From Schistocerca nitens (lineage: Eukaryota > Arthropoda > Insecta > Orthoptera > Acrididae), in assembly GCF_023898315.1 (NCBI RefSeq), contig NC_064619.1:342316650-342380649 (forward strand): a stretch of 64,000 nt of DNA, given 5' to 3'. Each line of letters starts with the position of its first letter. The stretch's first letter is position 1. Shown here one piece after another: positions 45,613-54,319 of the stretch. The position numbers and the translations under genes are program-made. Under the pieces are notes generated by a model. The model was not told where the DNA came from. It searched no databases and saw nothing but the letters and a program-made list of their open reading frames with translations.

Positions 45613-47712
45613 GGTAGTCCATTGAACGTGACCGGGCCAAATATCTCACGAAATAAGCGTCAAACGAAAAAACTACGAAGAACGAAACTTGTCTAGCTTG
45701 AAGGGGTAAACCAGATGGCGCTATGGTTGGCCGACTAGATGGCGTTGCCATAGGTCAAACGGATGTCAACTGCCTGTTTTTAAATAGGAACCCCCATTTT
45801 TATTACATATTCGTGTAGTACGTAAAGAAATATCAATGTTTTAAAAAGATGGGATGAGATGTTCCGACTTATGCAACACACCTTTTATGTTTTGTTTCAC
45901 CCATACATGTTTCAGCACTTTTGTGCTATCGTCAATTGGTTCTATTTTTTATTTTTAACTTACATGATGTTATTGTCCATTTATTTAGGTAGCTGTTGTG
46001 CTACACAATTATTGTTACGTAGTTAGGTACTATTTTATAAGCCAAACATAGTTTATTGAACTTTATGTTGAGTATGGTTTTACGAAGTCTGATGGTTGTG
46101 TTCTGATATTTATTGAAGAGCTGCGATGGAAATACCTGGCTTGGTGTAGAAATATATCATCTTGTGGTGCAGTTCTTCTTGTTGTTTTAGTTGGTCCACT
46201 TTTTTCGCTTTATGATAGATGGCGCTGTAATAGTCACAAAACATATGGCTCACAATTTTAGACGAACAGTTGGTAACAGGTAGGTTTTTCAAATTAAAAT
46301 ACAGAACGTACGTACGTTTGAACATTTTATTTCGGTTGTTTCAATGTGATACATGTACCTTTGTGAACTTATAATTTCTGAGAACCCATGCTGTTACAGC
46401 GTGATTACCTGTAAATACCACCTTAATGCAATAAATGCTCAAAATGATGTCCGTCAACCTTAATGCGTTTGGCAATACGTGTAACGACATTCCTCTCAAC
46501 AGCGAGTAGTTCGCCTTCCGTAATGTTCGCACATGCATTGACATTGCGCTGACGCATGTTGTCAGGCGTTGCCGGTAGATCACAATAGTAAATATCCTTC
46601 AACTTTCCCCACAGAAAGAAATCCAGGGACGTCAGATCCGGTGAACGTGCGGGCCATGGTATGGTGCTTCGACGACCAATCCACCTGTCATGAAATATGC
46701 TATTCAGTACCGCTTCAACCGCACGCGAGCTATGTGCCGACATCCATCATGTTGGAAGTACATCGCCATTCTGTCATGCAGTGAAACATCTTGTAGTAAC
46801 ATCGGTAGAACATTACGCAGGAAATCAGCATACATTGCACCATTTAGATTGCTAACAATAAAAGGGGGGCCTATTATCCTGCCTCCCATAATGTCGCACC
46901 ATACATTAACCCGCCAAGGTCGCTTTTGCTCCACTTGTCGCAGCCATCGTGGATTTTCCGTTGCCCAATAGTGCATATTAGGCGGTTTACGTTACCGCTG
47001 TTGATGAATGGCGCTTCGTCGCTAAATAGAATGCGTGCAAAAAATCTGTCATCGTCCCGTAATTTCTCTTATGCCCGGTGTCAGAACTGTACACGATGTT
47101 CAAAGTCGTCGCCATGCAATTCCTGGTGCATAGAAATATGGTACGGGTGCAATCGATGTTGATTTAGTATTCTCAGCACCGACGTTTTTGAGATTCCCGA
47201 TTCTCGCGCAATTTGTCTGCTACTGATGTTCGGATTAGCCGCGACAGCAGCAAAAACACCTACTTGGGCATCATCATTTGTTGCAGGTAGTGGTTGACGT
47301 TTCACATGTGGCTGAACACTTCCTGTTTCCTTAAATAACGTAACTATCCGGCGAACGGTCCGGACACCTGGATGATGTCGTCCAGGATGCCGAGCAGCAA
47401 GCATAGCACTCGCCCGTTGGGTATTTTGATCACTATAGCCACACATCAACACGATATCAACCTTTTCCGCAATCGGTAAACGGTCCATTTTAACACGGGT
47501 AATGTATCACGAAGCAAATACCGTCCGCACTGGCGGAATGTTACGTGATACCACGTACTTATACGTTTGTGACTATTACAGCGCCATCTATCACAAAGCG
47601 AAAAAAGTGGTCCAACTAAAACTTTCACATTTCTTTACGTACTGCACGGATATGTAATAAAAAATGGGGGTTCCTATTTAAAAAAAAAACGCTGTTGATA
47701 TCCGTTTGACAT
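45613..47712 (-). mobile_element. DD41D mariner-like element with long inverted termini
   Basis: Extended inverted sequences flank the coding part: the left segment with AAATAGGAACCCCCATTTTT (near 45782) and GATAGATGGCGCTGTAATAG (near 46215) recurs inverted near 47682 and 47575. The left terminus extends to 45613. The right terminus is cut short at about 47712. A ~340-bp insertion (about 45843-46180) splits the left arm. The transposase lies on the minus strand between 47488 and 46423. Confidence 0.75.
46423..47488 (-). pseudogene. mariner-like transposase (DD41D), frameshifted
   Basis: The N-terminus MDRLPIAEKVDIVLMCGYSD is followed by an HTH region (SSRQIARESGISKTSVLRIL). The first catalytic block near 47010 can be read as FSDEA. 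The second is MYFQHDGC, where a one-base deletion near 46745 shifts the frame. The third is RSPDLTSLDFFLWGKLKDI. Counting through the deletion, 41 residues separate the second and third aspartates, longer than the DD34D of classical mariners. All three acidic residues survive. The frameshifts make it inactive. Confidence 0.75.
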
Positions 47713-48119
47713 TCGCGACTGGAACAGGAAAAGGAGGAAACAGCAGTGCCCTCCGCCACGCACCAGACAAGAAAGCTATTTAATACTGCATTGTCAAACA
47801 GTTCTGGGCTGTTGAAAGTTTCAAGTCTCCAGCTCATCGGGAAATTAGTTTAAAATCAATCGCAAAATTTGTTCCGAACACACAAGAAAGCAACCTAATG
47901 GAAACGTGTTAAAAAGATGTATGTGCCTATGTATGCCTATAGATGGTAAAAATTAGTGGCGAAACAATCGTTGACATTCATGGTGAAATCCTTCAGGTGT
48001 CTTTTATTTTGCACAGTGCTACTAGTTTCGGCCATAGGTCATTTTTAAGTTTTTCAAGCTTGGAAGTGGACTTTGACCTTAAATAGTAGCACTGACATCT
48101 GAAATTTTCACAATAAGCC
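47713..48119. other. unassigned spacer
   Basis: No open frame or repeat landmark of note. A stretch near 48025 (GTTTCGGCCATAGGTC) may be a retroelement remnant. Confidence 0.3.
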
Positions 48120-48911
48120 TGCATCTACATCTATAATCTGCAATCCACAGTGAAGTGCATGGCACAGGGTACGTCCTATTGTACCAGTTTCTTCCCGTTC
48201 CATTCATGTTTGGAGCGCGGGAAGAATGATTGATTGAATGCCTCAGTGCATGCTGTAATTAATCTAATTTTGTCCCCATGATCCCTCTGTGAGCGATACC
48301 GTAGGGGGTTGTAGTATATTCCTAGAGTCATCGTTTAAAGTCGGTTCTGGAAACTTTCTTAACAGACTTTCAAAGGATAGTTTACGTCTATCCTCAAGAG
48401 TCTTCCAATTTAGTCCCTTCTGTATCTCTTCGACACTCTCCCACGCATCAGACAAACCTGTTACCATTCGTGCTGCCCTCTCTGTACACGTTCGTGCTGC
48501 CCTTCTCTGTACACGTTCAACATCCCCTGTTAATCCTATATGGTACGGGTCCCACCACTTGAGCGATATTCTAGAACCGGTCGCGCGAGCGATTTGTAAG
48601 CAAACTCCTTTGCACTTCCCCAGTATTCTACCAATAAACCGAAGTCTACCATCCGCTTTCCCCACGACTGAGCCTATGTGACCATTCCATTTCTTATCTC
48701 TACAAAGTGTTACACGGAGGTATTTGTATCAGTTGGCCGATGCCAACAGCGACCCTGTTATACTGCAGTCATAGGATACTATGTTCTTTCGTTTCGTGAA
48801 GTGCCCAGTTTTATATTTTTGAACATTTACAGATAAATGATAATTAATTGAAACCCGTCGCTGCCGACAGGTGTTGTTGATATACCTCGATGTGGACAGC
48901 TGAAAGTGTGT

Positions 48912-48984
48912 GCCCCGACCGGGACTCGAACCCGGGATCTCCTGCTTACATGGCAGATGCTCTATCCATCTGAGCCATCGAGGA
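48912..48984 (-). tRNA. tRNA-Thr(TGT)-like sequence in the left foldback arm
   Basis: In reverse complement: acceptor TCCTCGA pairs with TCGGGGC at six of seven positions, D arm GCTC...GAGC, anticodon loop CATGTAA (TGT), T arm CCGGG-TTCGAGT-CCCGG. The cloverleaf is nearly complete, and this is the best preserved of the three copies. A genome annotator would probably call it a tRNA-Thr gene. The repeat context makes a mobile pseudogene more likely. Confidence 0.6.
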
Positions 48985-49188
48985 CACAAATGAATAGCGC
49001 GACTGCAGGGACTTATCCCTTGCAGTTACTATCTTCATATATAGTCAAAGGCTACCCGGCATTAGCCTTCGCACTGTTGGTGCGAGTAATGAATTACTAA
49101 CATTATGTAGATTGTCGACAGTTGGGAATGTGGGTCTCACGGGAGGCGTACAAGGGATAAGTCCCTGCAGTCGCGCTATTTATCTGTG

Positions 49189-49261
49189 TCATCGGTGGCT
49201 CAGATGGATAGAACGTCTGCCAAGTAAGCAGGTGATCTTGGGTTCGAATCCCGGTCGGGAC
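49189..49261 (+). tRNA. tRNA-Thr-like sequence in the right foldback arm (AGT)
   Basis: D arm GCTC-AGATGGATA-GAAC, anticodon loop CAAGTAA (anticodon AGT, also threonine), T arm TTGGG-TTCGAAT-CCCGG. Acceptor pairing is weakened by mismatches at positions 2-3. It is an inverted, diverged copy of the sequence at 48912-48984. Confidence 0.5.
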
Positions 49262-49627
49262 ACACATTTTCAGCTGTCCCCATCGAGGTATATCAACAAT
49301 ATCTGTCGGCAGCTGAGGGTTTCAATTAATTATCACTTATTCTAGAGAAGCTGCACGATCGTCAATGGTATCTGTTCTTTCGGGAACAATTACTATCTTC
49401 ATATATTTACAGATATTTGCCAGTCTTTGCACAACTTTCAGATCTTATCAACATGTGACTGTTTATGCAACTTCTTTGAGACAGTACTTCATCATAGATA
49501 ACTGCATCATCTGAAAAGTCTGTGGTTATTGATAATACTGTCTTTTTTTCTGACTGGTTTGATGCAGCCCGCCACGAATTCCTCTCCTGTGCCAAGCTTT
49601 TCAGTTTAGAGTAGCAACTGCAACACT

Positions 49628-49726
49628 ATCTGTCGGCAGCTGAGGGTTTCAATTAATTATCACTTATTCTAGAGAAGCTGCACGATCGTCAATGGTATCT
49701 GTTCTTTCGGGAACAGTTACTATCTT
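49628..49726 (+). repeat. 99-bp direct copy of the foldback's right end
   Basis: Positions 49628-49726 repeat 49301-49399 with only a few differences (ATCTGTCGGCAGCTGAGGG ... TTACTATCTT). It interrupts the old LINE about 230 bp from the complete element, so it looks like a 5'-truncated retrocopy or a local gene-conversion tract. Confidence 0.85.
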
Positions 49727-50000
49727 GGTGTATTCCAATCTCTGTTTTCCTCTACGGTTTTTAGCTTCTACAGCACCCACCAGTACCACGGAAGTATTCC
49801 CTGGTGTCTCAACAGATGTCCTATCACCCTGTCCCTTCTTCTTGTATTCCTTTCCTCGCCGGTTCTCCTCACTCTTTTCCTTATCAATCCACCTAATTTT
49901 CAAAATTCTTCTGTAGCACCTCATCTCAAATGCTTCGTTTCTTTTTTTTCTCATTTTCCCTTAGTTTCACCACCGTACAATGCCGGGCTCCAAACGTACA

Positions 50001-50206
50001 GGCCGGCCCGGTTGGCCGAGCAGTTCTAGGGGCTACAGTTTGGAACCGCGCGACCGCTACGGTCGCAGGTTCGAATCCTGCCTCAGGCATGGATGTGTGT
50101 GATGTCCTTAGGTTAGTTATGTTTAATTAGTTCTAAGTCCTAGGGAACTGATGACCTTAGAAGTTAAGTCTAATAGTGCTCAAAGCCATTTGAACAATTT
50201 TTTTTT
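50001..50206 (+). mobile_element. tRNA-derived SINE, copy 4
   Basis: Head GGCCGGCCCGGTTGGCCGAG with B box GGTTCGAATCC, body and 3' end as in the family. The 12-bp duplication TCCAAACGTACA lies at 49989-50000 and 50207-50218. It sits in the old LINE. Confidence 0.94.
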
Positions 50207-50698
50207 TCCAAACGTACATTCTCAGAAATTTCTTTCTCACATTAAAGCCTACGTTTGATACTAGTAGACTTTTCTTGGCCAGATTTGCCCCTTTTGCTAG
50301 TACTAGTCTGCTTTTTATGTCCTCCTTGCTCCGACCGTCATGGATTATTTTACTGCCTAGCTAGCAAAATTCCTTAACTTCATCTGCTTCTTGGTCACCA
50401 ATCCTGATGTTAAGTTTCTCGCTGCTCTCATGTCTACTGCTTCTCATTACTTTCGTCTACCCTCGACGTATTCTCAGTCCATATTCATGACTGATTAGTC
50501 TGTCCATTCCATTCATCAGATCCTGCAATTCTTCTTCACTTCCATTGACGATAACGATGTCATCAGCGAACTTTATTATTGATATCCTTTCACTTTCAAT
50601 TTTAATTCCACTCTTGAACCTTTCTTCTGTTTCCGTAATTACTTATTCGATGTATAGATTGAGCAGTAGGGGTGAAAGACTACATCTCTATCTTGTTG

Positions 50699-50900
50699 AG
50701 CCGGCCGAGGTGGCCGAGAGGTGCTGAGCGCTACAGTCTGGAACCGCGCGACCTATACGTTCGCAGGTTCGAATCCTGCCTAGGGCATGGATGTGTGTGA
50801 TGTCCTTAGGTTAGTTAGGTTTAAGTATTTCTAAGTTCTAGAGGACTGATGACCTCAGAAGTTAAGTCCCATAGTGCTCAGAGCTATTTGAACCATTTTT
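50699..50900 (+). mobile_element. tRNA-derived SINE, copy 5
   Basis: Head AGCCGGCCGAGGTGGCCGAG, B box GGTTCGAATCC, standard 3' end. The flanking repeats TCTATCTTGTTG (50687-50698) and TCTATCATGTTG (50901-50912) match at 11 of 12 positions. It landed at the 3' tail of the RTE copy at 50695-51917. Confidence 0.92.
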
Positions 50901-51644
50901 TCTATCATGTTGTTGTTGTCTTCAGTCCTGAGAGCAGTTTGATGCAGTTCTCCATGCTACTCTATCCTGTGCAGGCTTCTTCATCTCCCAGTACCTACTT
51001 CAACCTACATCCTTCTGAATCTGTTTAGTGTATTCATCTCTTGATCTCCCTTTACGATTTTTACCCTCTATGCTGCCCTCCAATACTAAATTGTAGATCC
51101 CTTTATGCCTCGGAACATATCCTACCAACCGGTCCCTTCTTCTAGTCAAGTTGTGCCACAAACTCCTCTTCACCCCAATTCTATTCAATATCTCCTCATT
51201 AGTTATGTGATCTACCCATCTAATCTTCAGCATTCTTCTGTAGCACCACATTTCGAAATCTTCTCTTCTTGTCCAAACTATTTATCGCCCATGTTTCACT
51301 TCAATACATGGCTACACTCCATACAAATATTTTCAGAAACGACTTCCTGAAACTTAAATCTATACTCGATATTAACAAATTTCTGTTCTTCAGAAACGCT
51401 TTCCTTGCCATTGCCAGTCTACATTTTATATCCTCTCTACATCGACCATCATCAGTTATTTTGCTCCCCAAATAGCAAAACTCCTTTGCTACTTTAAGTG
51501 TCTCATTTCCTAATCTAATTCCCTCAGCATCACCCGACTTAATTCGACTACATTCCATTATCCTCGTTTTGCTTTTGTTGATGTTCATGTTATATTCTCC
51601 TTTCAAGACACTGTCCATTCCGTTCAACTGCTCTTCCAAGTCCT

Positions 51645-51843
51645 CAAAATGGTTCAAATGGCTCTGAGCACTATGCGACTTAACTTCTGAGGTCATCAGT
51701 CACCTAGAACTTAGAACTAATTAAACCTAACTAACCTAAGGACATCACACACATCCATGCCCGAGGCAGGATTCGAATCTGCGACCGTAGCGGTCGCTCG
51801 GTTCCAGACTGTAGCGCCTAGAACCGCACGGCCACCCCGGCCG
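51645..51843 (-). mobile_element. tRNA-derived SINE, copy 6
   Basis: Minus-strand copy. The 15-bp duplication GCTCTTCCAAGTCCT at 51630-51644 and 51844-51858 is the longest in the window. It splits the RTE coding sequence just upstream of the FADD box. Confidence 0.95.
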
Positions 51844-52134
51844 GCTCTTCCAAGTCCTTTGCTGTCTCTGACAGAATTACAATGTCATCAGCGAATCTCA
51901 AAGTTTTTATTTCTTGTATCTCTATCTTAAACCCTTATTAGTCCGAGTTCTTCCTTCTTCGTCTCCCACTCTTATTATTCCGTCTTGATTGTTGTGCGTA
52001 TTGTATATTACCTGTCCTTCCCTGTAGTTTATACTAATTTTTCTGAGACTTTCGAACGTCTTGCACCATTTTACATTATCCAACACTTCTTCCATATCGA
52101 CGGATCCTATGAACGTGCCTTGATTTGTGTACAA

Positions 52135-52338
52135 GGGTCAAATGGTTCAAATGGTTCTGAGCACTATGGGTCTTAACATCCGAGGTCATCAGTCCCCTAG
52201 AACTTAGAACTACTTATACCTAACTAACCTAAGGACATCACACACACCCATGCCCGACGCAGGATTCGAACCTGCAACCGTAGGAGTCGCGCGGTTCCGG
52301 ACTGAAGCGACTAGAACCGCTCGGCCACCGCGGCCGGC
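52135..52338 (-). mobile_element. tRNA-derived SINE, copy 7
   Basis: Minus-strand copy. The flanking repeats TTGTGTACAA (52125-52134) and TTGTCTACAA (52339-52348) match at 9 of 10 positions. It is inserted near the 5' end of what remains of the old LINE. Confidence 0.92.
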
Positions 52339-52371
52339 TTGTCTACAAACTCCCCAACGCACTTCCCTGGG

Positions 52372-52372
<1 letters not shown>

Positions 52373-52413
<41 letters not shown>
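52373..52413 (+). repeat. (CA)n microsatellite
   Basis: About 20 CA dinucleotides without interruption, between the old LINE and a CpG-rich tract. Confidence 0.97.
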
Positions 52414-52416
<3 letters not shown>

Positions 52417-52499
52417 TTGGTTGCTGGCAATTAACAAACGGCGTTCAACTGGTAGGTGGGGAGTCGTGAGTGTGAACGAACTCGTGTTGTAGACGTGGA

Positions 52500-52830
52500 T
52501 GCAGATGTAGACGTAAGGGCGGCACGCGCGCGCCTAAATCGGAGCAGCGGGTGGTCAGAGCGCAGAGCCGGCGGCCGGGAGGAACGACCTGTCCAGGGGG
52601 CAGGTGGCGACCTGCGCCGCTCGTTACGGCGGCACGCGCCCACACGGAAGGCCGGGGAAGGGGGAGGAAGGCGAGGCCGGCGGGGAGCCGTGCCTCGGCT
52701 CCCACATGGCGCCGGATTTAAACACTTGGCCTCTCCGCGTCCCGCTGTGTCACCCCCGCACCCTTGCCGGACCGACGCGGTCCGCTGACTCATCGCTCGT
52801 CGGACTGGTTCTCCGACTATCGACGACGAC
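52500..52830. promoter_or_regulatory. CpG-rich island-like tract
   Basis: This is the most GC- and CpG-dense stretch of the window, with overlapping frames open on both strands (86-120 aa), as GC richness predicts. An AP-1-like TGACTCA occurs near 52786-52792. No family is recognised in any frame. It could be the promoter or 5' exon of a host gene, or a GC-rich part of a repeat. The strand is unknown. Confidence 0.35.
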
Positions 52831-53533
52831 TTCTTTTAGTAGACACCAGTGTGTTTACCTGGTCCGATCTCGATAAGATTACAGACTAATCTAGGGTACA
52901 CGGGCAGAATGATGTAATAATTAGCACTCTGATTTCTTTTTTAACCCTTTCGATACCACTGGGAAGTATGTGTCCCGCGATGGGTGATCAGAGAACCAGT
53001 GGGAATGTACTGCACGTAATGCTATGTACCAACGCTCCAGTGGTAAAGGGAAGCTGTAGTGGGACGCGAAATTGAAGCGTCACCCATCCGCCAGTGTCAG
53101 TCCAGTTTGCAGGTGAATATAAGTTCAATTTAGTGTTTTGTTTATATATTTTGTCATATTTGTAATGTTTGTGAATTATCTAAAGTTTTGTATTTATTTT
53201 TATGTTTCATGTACGGAGAGGGCGGCGCAACGAACGGAGACAGCATCTTCACTGCCGGGACCAGAGGGAAAATTGCTGGCCACTATACGTCGCGGGTCGA
53301 CAGCCAAAGAGCAACAGAAGATTCTGAAACCGAGTTGTTGCGTCGTGCTTCTAAAAACTGAAAAAATAAGAATTTATAATGTTTCTCCAACAATGACGTC
53401 ATAGATAGTTTCATCATGTTGTAAATGTTCAGTCCTATCTTGTCAAGGCTCATGTTCACGTCTATATGTAGTACATATGAAGATAATAAACTAGTGTATA
53501 CTACAAAAGTTTAAATATGTAGAATTATATTAA
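52831..53533. other. unassigned spacer
   Basis: An 88-residue plus frame (53138-53404) has a hydrophobic start and then a polar part, without a recognisable domain. A lone TTAACCC near 52941 has no partner (see rejected items). Confidence 0.35.
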
Positions 53534-53545
53534 GGAAGAAGTATT

Positions 53546-53749
53546 GGTTAAAATGGTTCAAATGGCTCTGAGCACTACGGGACTTAACATCTGTGGTCAT
53601 CAGTTCCCTAGAACTTAGAACTACTTAAACCTAACTAACCTAAGGACATCACACACATCCATGCCCGAGGCAGGATCCGAACCTGCGACCGTAGAGGTCG
53701 CGCGGTTCCAGACTGTAGCGCCTAGAACTGCTCGGCCACCCCGGCCGGC
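53546..53749 (-). mobile_element. tRNA-derived SINE, copy 8
   Basis: Minus-strand copy. The 12-bp duplication GGAAGAAGTATT lies at 53534-53545 and 53750-53761. The body is close to the other copies, with B box GGTTCGGATCC (one change). Confidence 0.95.
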
Positions 53750-53761
53750 GGAAGAAGTATT

Positions 53762-54319
53762 ACTGATTTATTTGACAAGACTATTAATTTTTGACAACTT
53801 TCATCGCCAGTTTGAGTCTTAAAAGTTTATTCAGTGTCGTTTTAATATTTATTAATGCTGATAACTTGCATTAATATAGTTTCTGAGAAGAAACAAACGA
53901 CATCTAAATTGAACAAAGTTTGCGCAAACCAATTGGACTGAGTGACGTAATTCTGCGCATACGACTCAAATGATGATATTTTAATTACAGTTTCGTCCAA
54001 GAACCATTCAGAGACAACTTTAAAAAGAATTTAAATAATTTTGAAGTGTTTTGTAACTAACGTAGGTGACGAAGTCTGCACATGGTCATATTTCAAAAGA
54101 AAATCATTTATACAAAACTTACGTCGTTACACTGCAAAGCCCGCTAATGGTTTGCAGAATTCTTATAGCTACTATACCTGTGCAAAGCTTTCGCACTTTC
54201 ATAGTTTTAAATATTGACTGTATTTGAAATAAGTGTATTCGTTTGGAGAAGGGTAGTTGTGGGAATGAAGAGAAAACATATTTAAAACTGAACCTAGCGA
54301 CGTGAAATAATAACCATGA
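53762..54319. other. unassigned AT-rich spacer
   Basis: No open frame, no repeat landmark. It is the flank into which the RTE at 54320 inserted. Confidence 0.4.

Larger units (their letters stand above)
48836..49404. mobile_element. foldback element with two tRNA-Thr-like arms
   Basis: The insert is bounded by the direct repeat ATTTACAGATA (48825-48835, 49405-49415). Its arms 48838-49021 and 49152-49336 (about 185 bp each) are inverted copies. Each contains a tRNA-like sequence with cloverleaf-forming segments and shared flanks (GATAATTAATTGAAACCC, GACTGCAGGGACTTATCCCT). A 130-bp spacer separates them, and a further 68 bp follows the right arm. The 11-bp duplication points to LINE-type retroposition rather than cut-and-paste transposition. 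Confidence 0.75.
48120..49541 (-). mobile_element. CR1/L2-like LINE fragment split by a foldback
   Basis: The minus strand shows GKADGRLRFIGRILGKC, WWDPYHIGLTGDVERVQRRAA and LNWKTLEDRRKLSFESLL (48665-48264), the C-terminal LINE block. The 3' end (TGCATCTACATCTATAATC on the + strand) is at 48120. Upstream coding continues to 48835 (NVQKYKTGHF-like residues). It then resumes after the insert at 49405 (GCCAGTCTTTGCACAACTTT) to about 49541. The insert is flanked by an 11-bp duplication, so this is one element. Confidence 0.75.
50695..51917 (-). mobile_element. 5'-truncated RTE LINE inserted in the old LINE
   Basis: Minus-strand RTE 3' half, with the tail (GTTGTTGTTGTC on the + strand) near 50910 and the truncated 5' side at 51917 just before the FADD box. 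The 11-bp duplication ATCTCTATCTT at 50684-50694 and 51918-51928 shows insertion into the older LINE. Two SINEs subsequently entered it: one at its tail (50699-50900) and one in the coding part (51645-51843). Coding landmarks include GGYNMNINKSKTRIMECSR near 51560 and MWCYRRMLKIRWVDHITN near 51240. Confidence 0.9.
49542..52350 (-). mobile_element. old RTE-like LINE, heavily invaded
   Basis: Outside the inserts the minus strand reads, in order: EGQVIYNTHNNQDGIIRVG (about 52020), a CSLSPLL-like block, IIKFADDIVIV (FADD, about 50575), VKEFC and LGSKIIHDGRSKED (about 50340), EKKRNEAFEMRCYRRILKIRW (about 49900) and AVEAKNRRGKQRLEYTKI (about 49750). It ends with TTTGATGCAGCCC near the tail at 49545. 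It is clearly related to but much diverged from the other RTE copies. Inserts are a partial repeat (49628-49726), SINEs (50001, 50699, 52135) and an RTE copy (50695-51917). Confidence 0.8.

Noticed and set aside
48912-49261. Functional tRNA-Thr gene pair
   Set aside because: Both lie in inverted arms of an inserted repeat, acceptor stems have mismatches, and a third copy at 38753 is also repeat-borne.
52431-52793. Overlapping 86-120-residue frames on both strands as genes
   Set aside because: Several frames are open at once in a CpG-rich tract, which is expected from composition; none shows a domain.
52941-52960. TTAACCCTTTCGATACC as a piggyBac-type terminus
   Set aside because: No matching inverted end with TTAA was found within the next 1.5 kb, so a single short match is not evidence.
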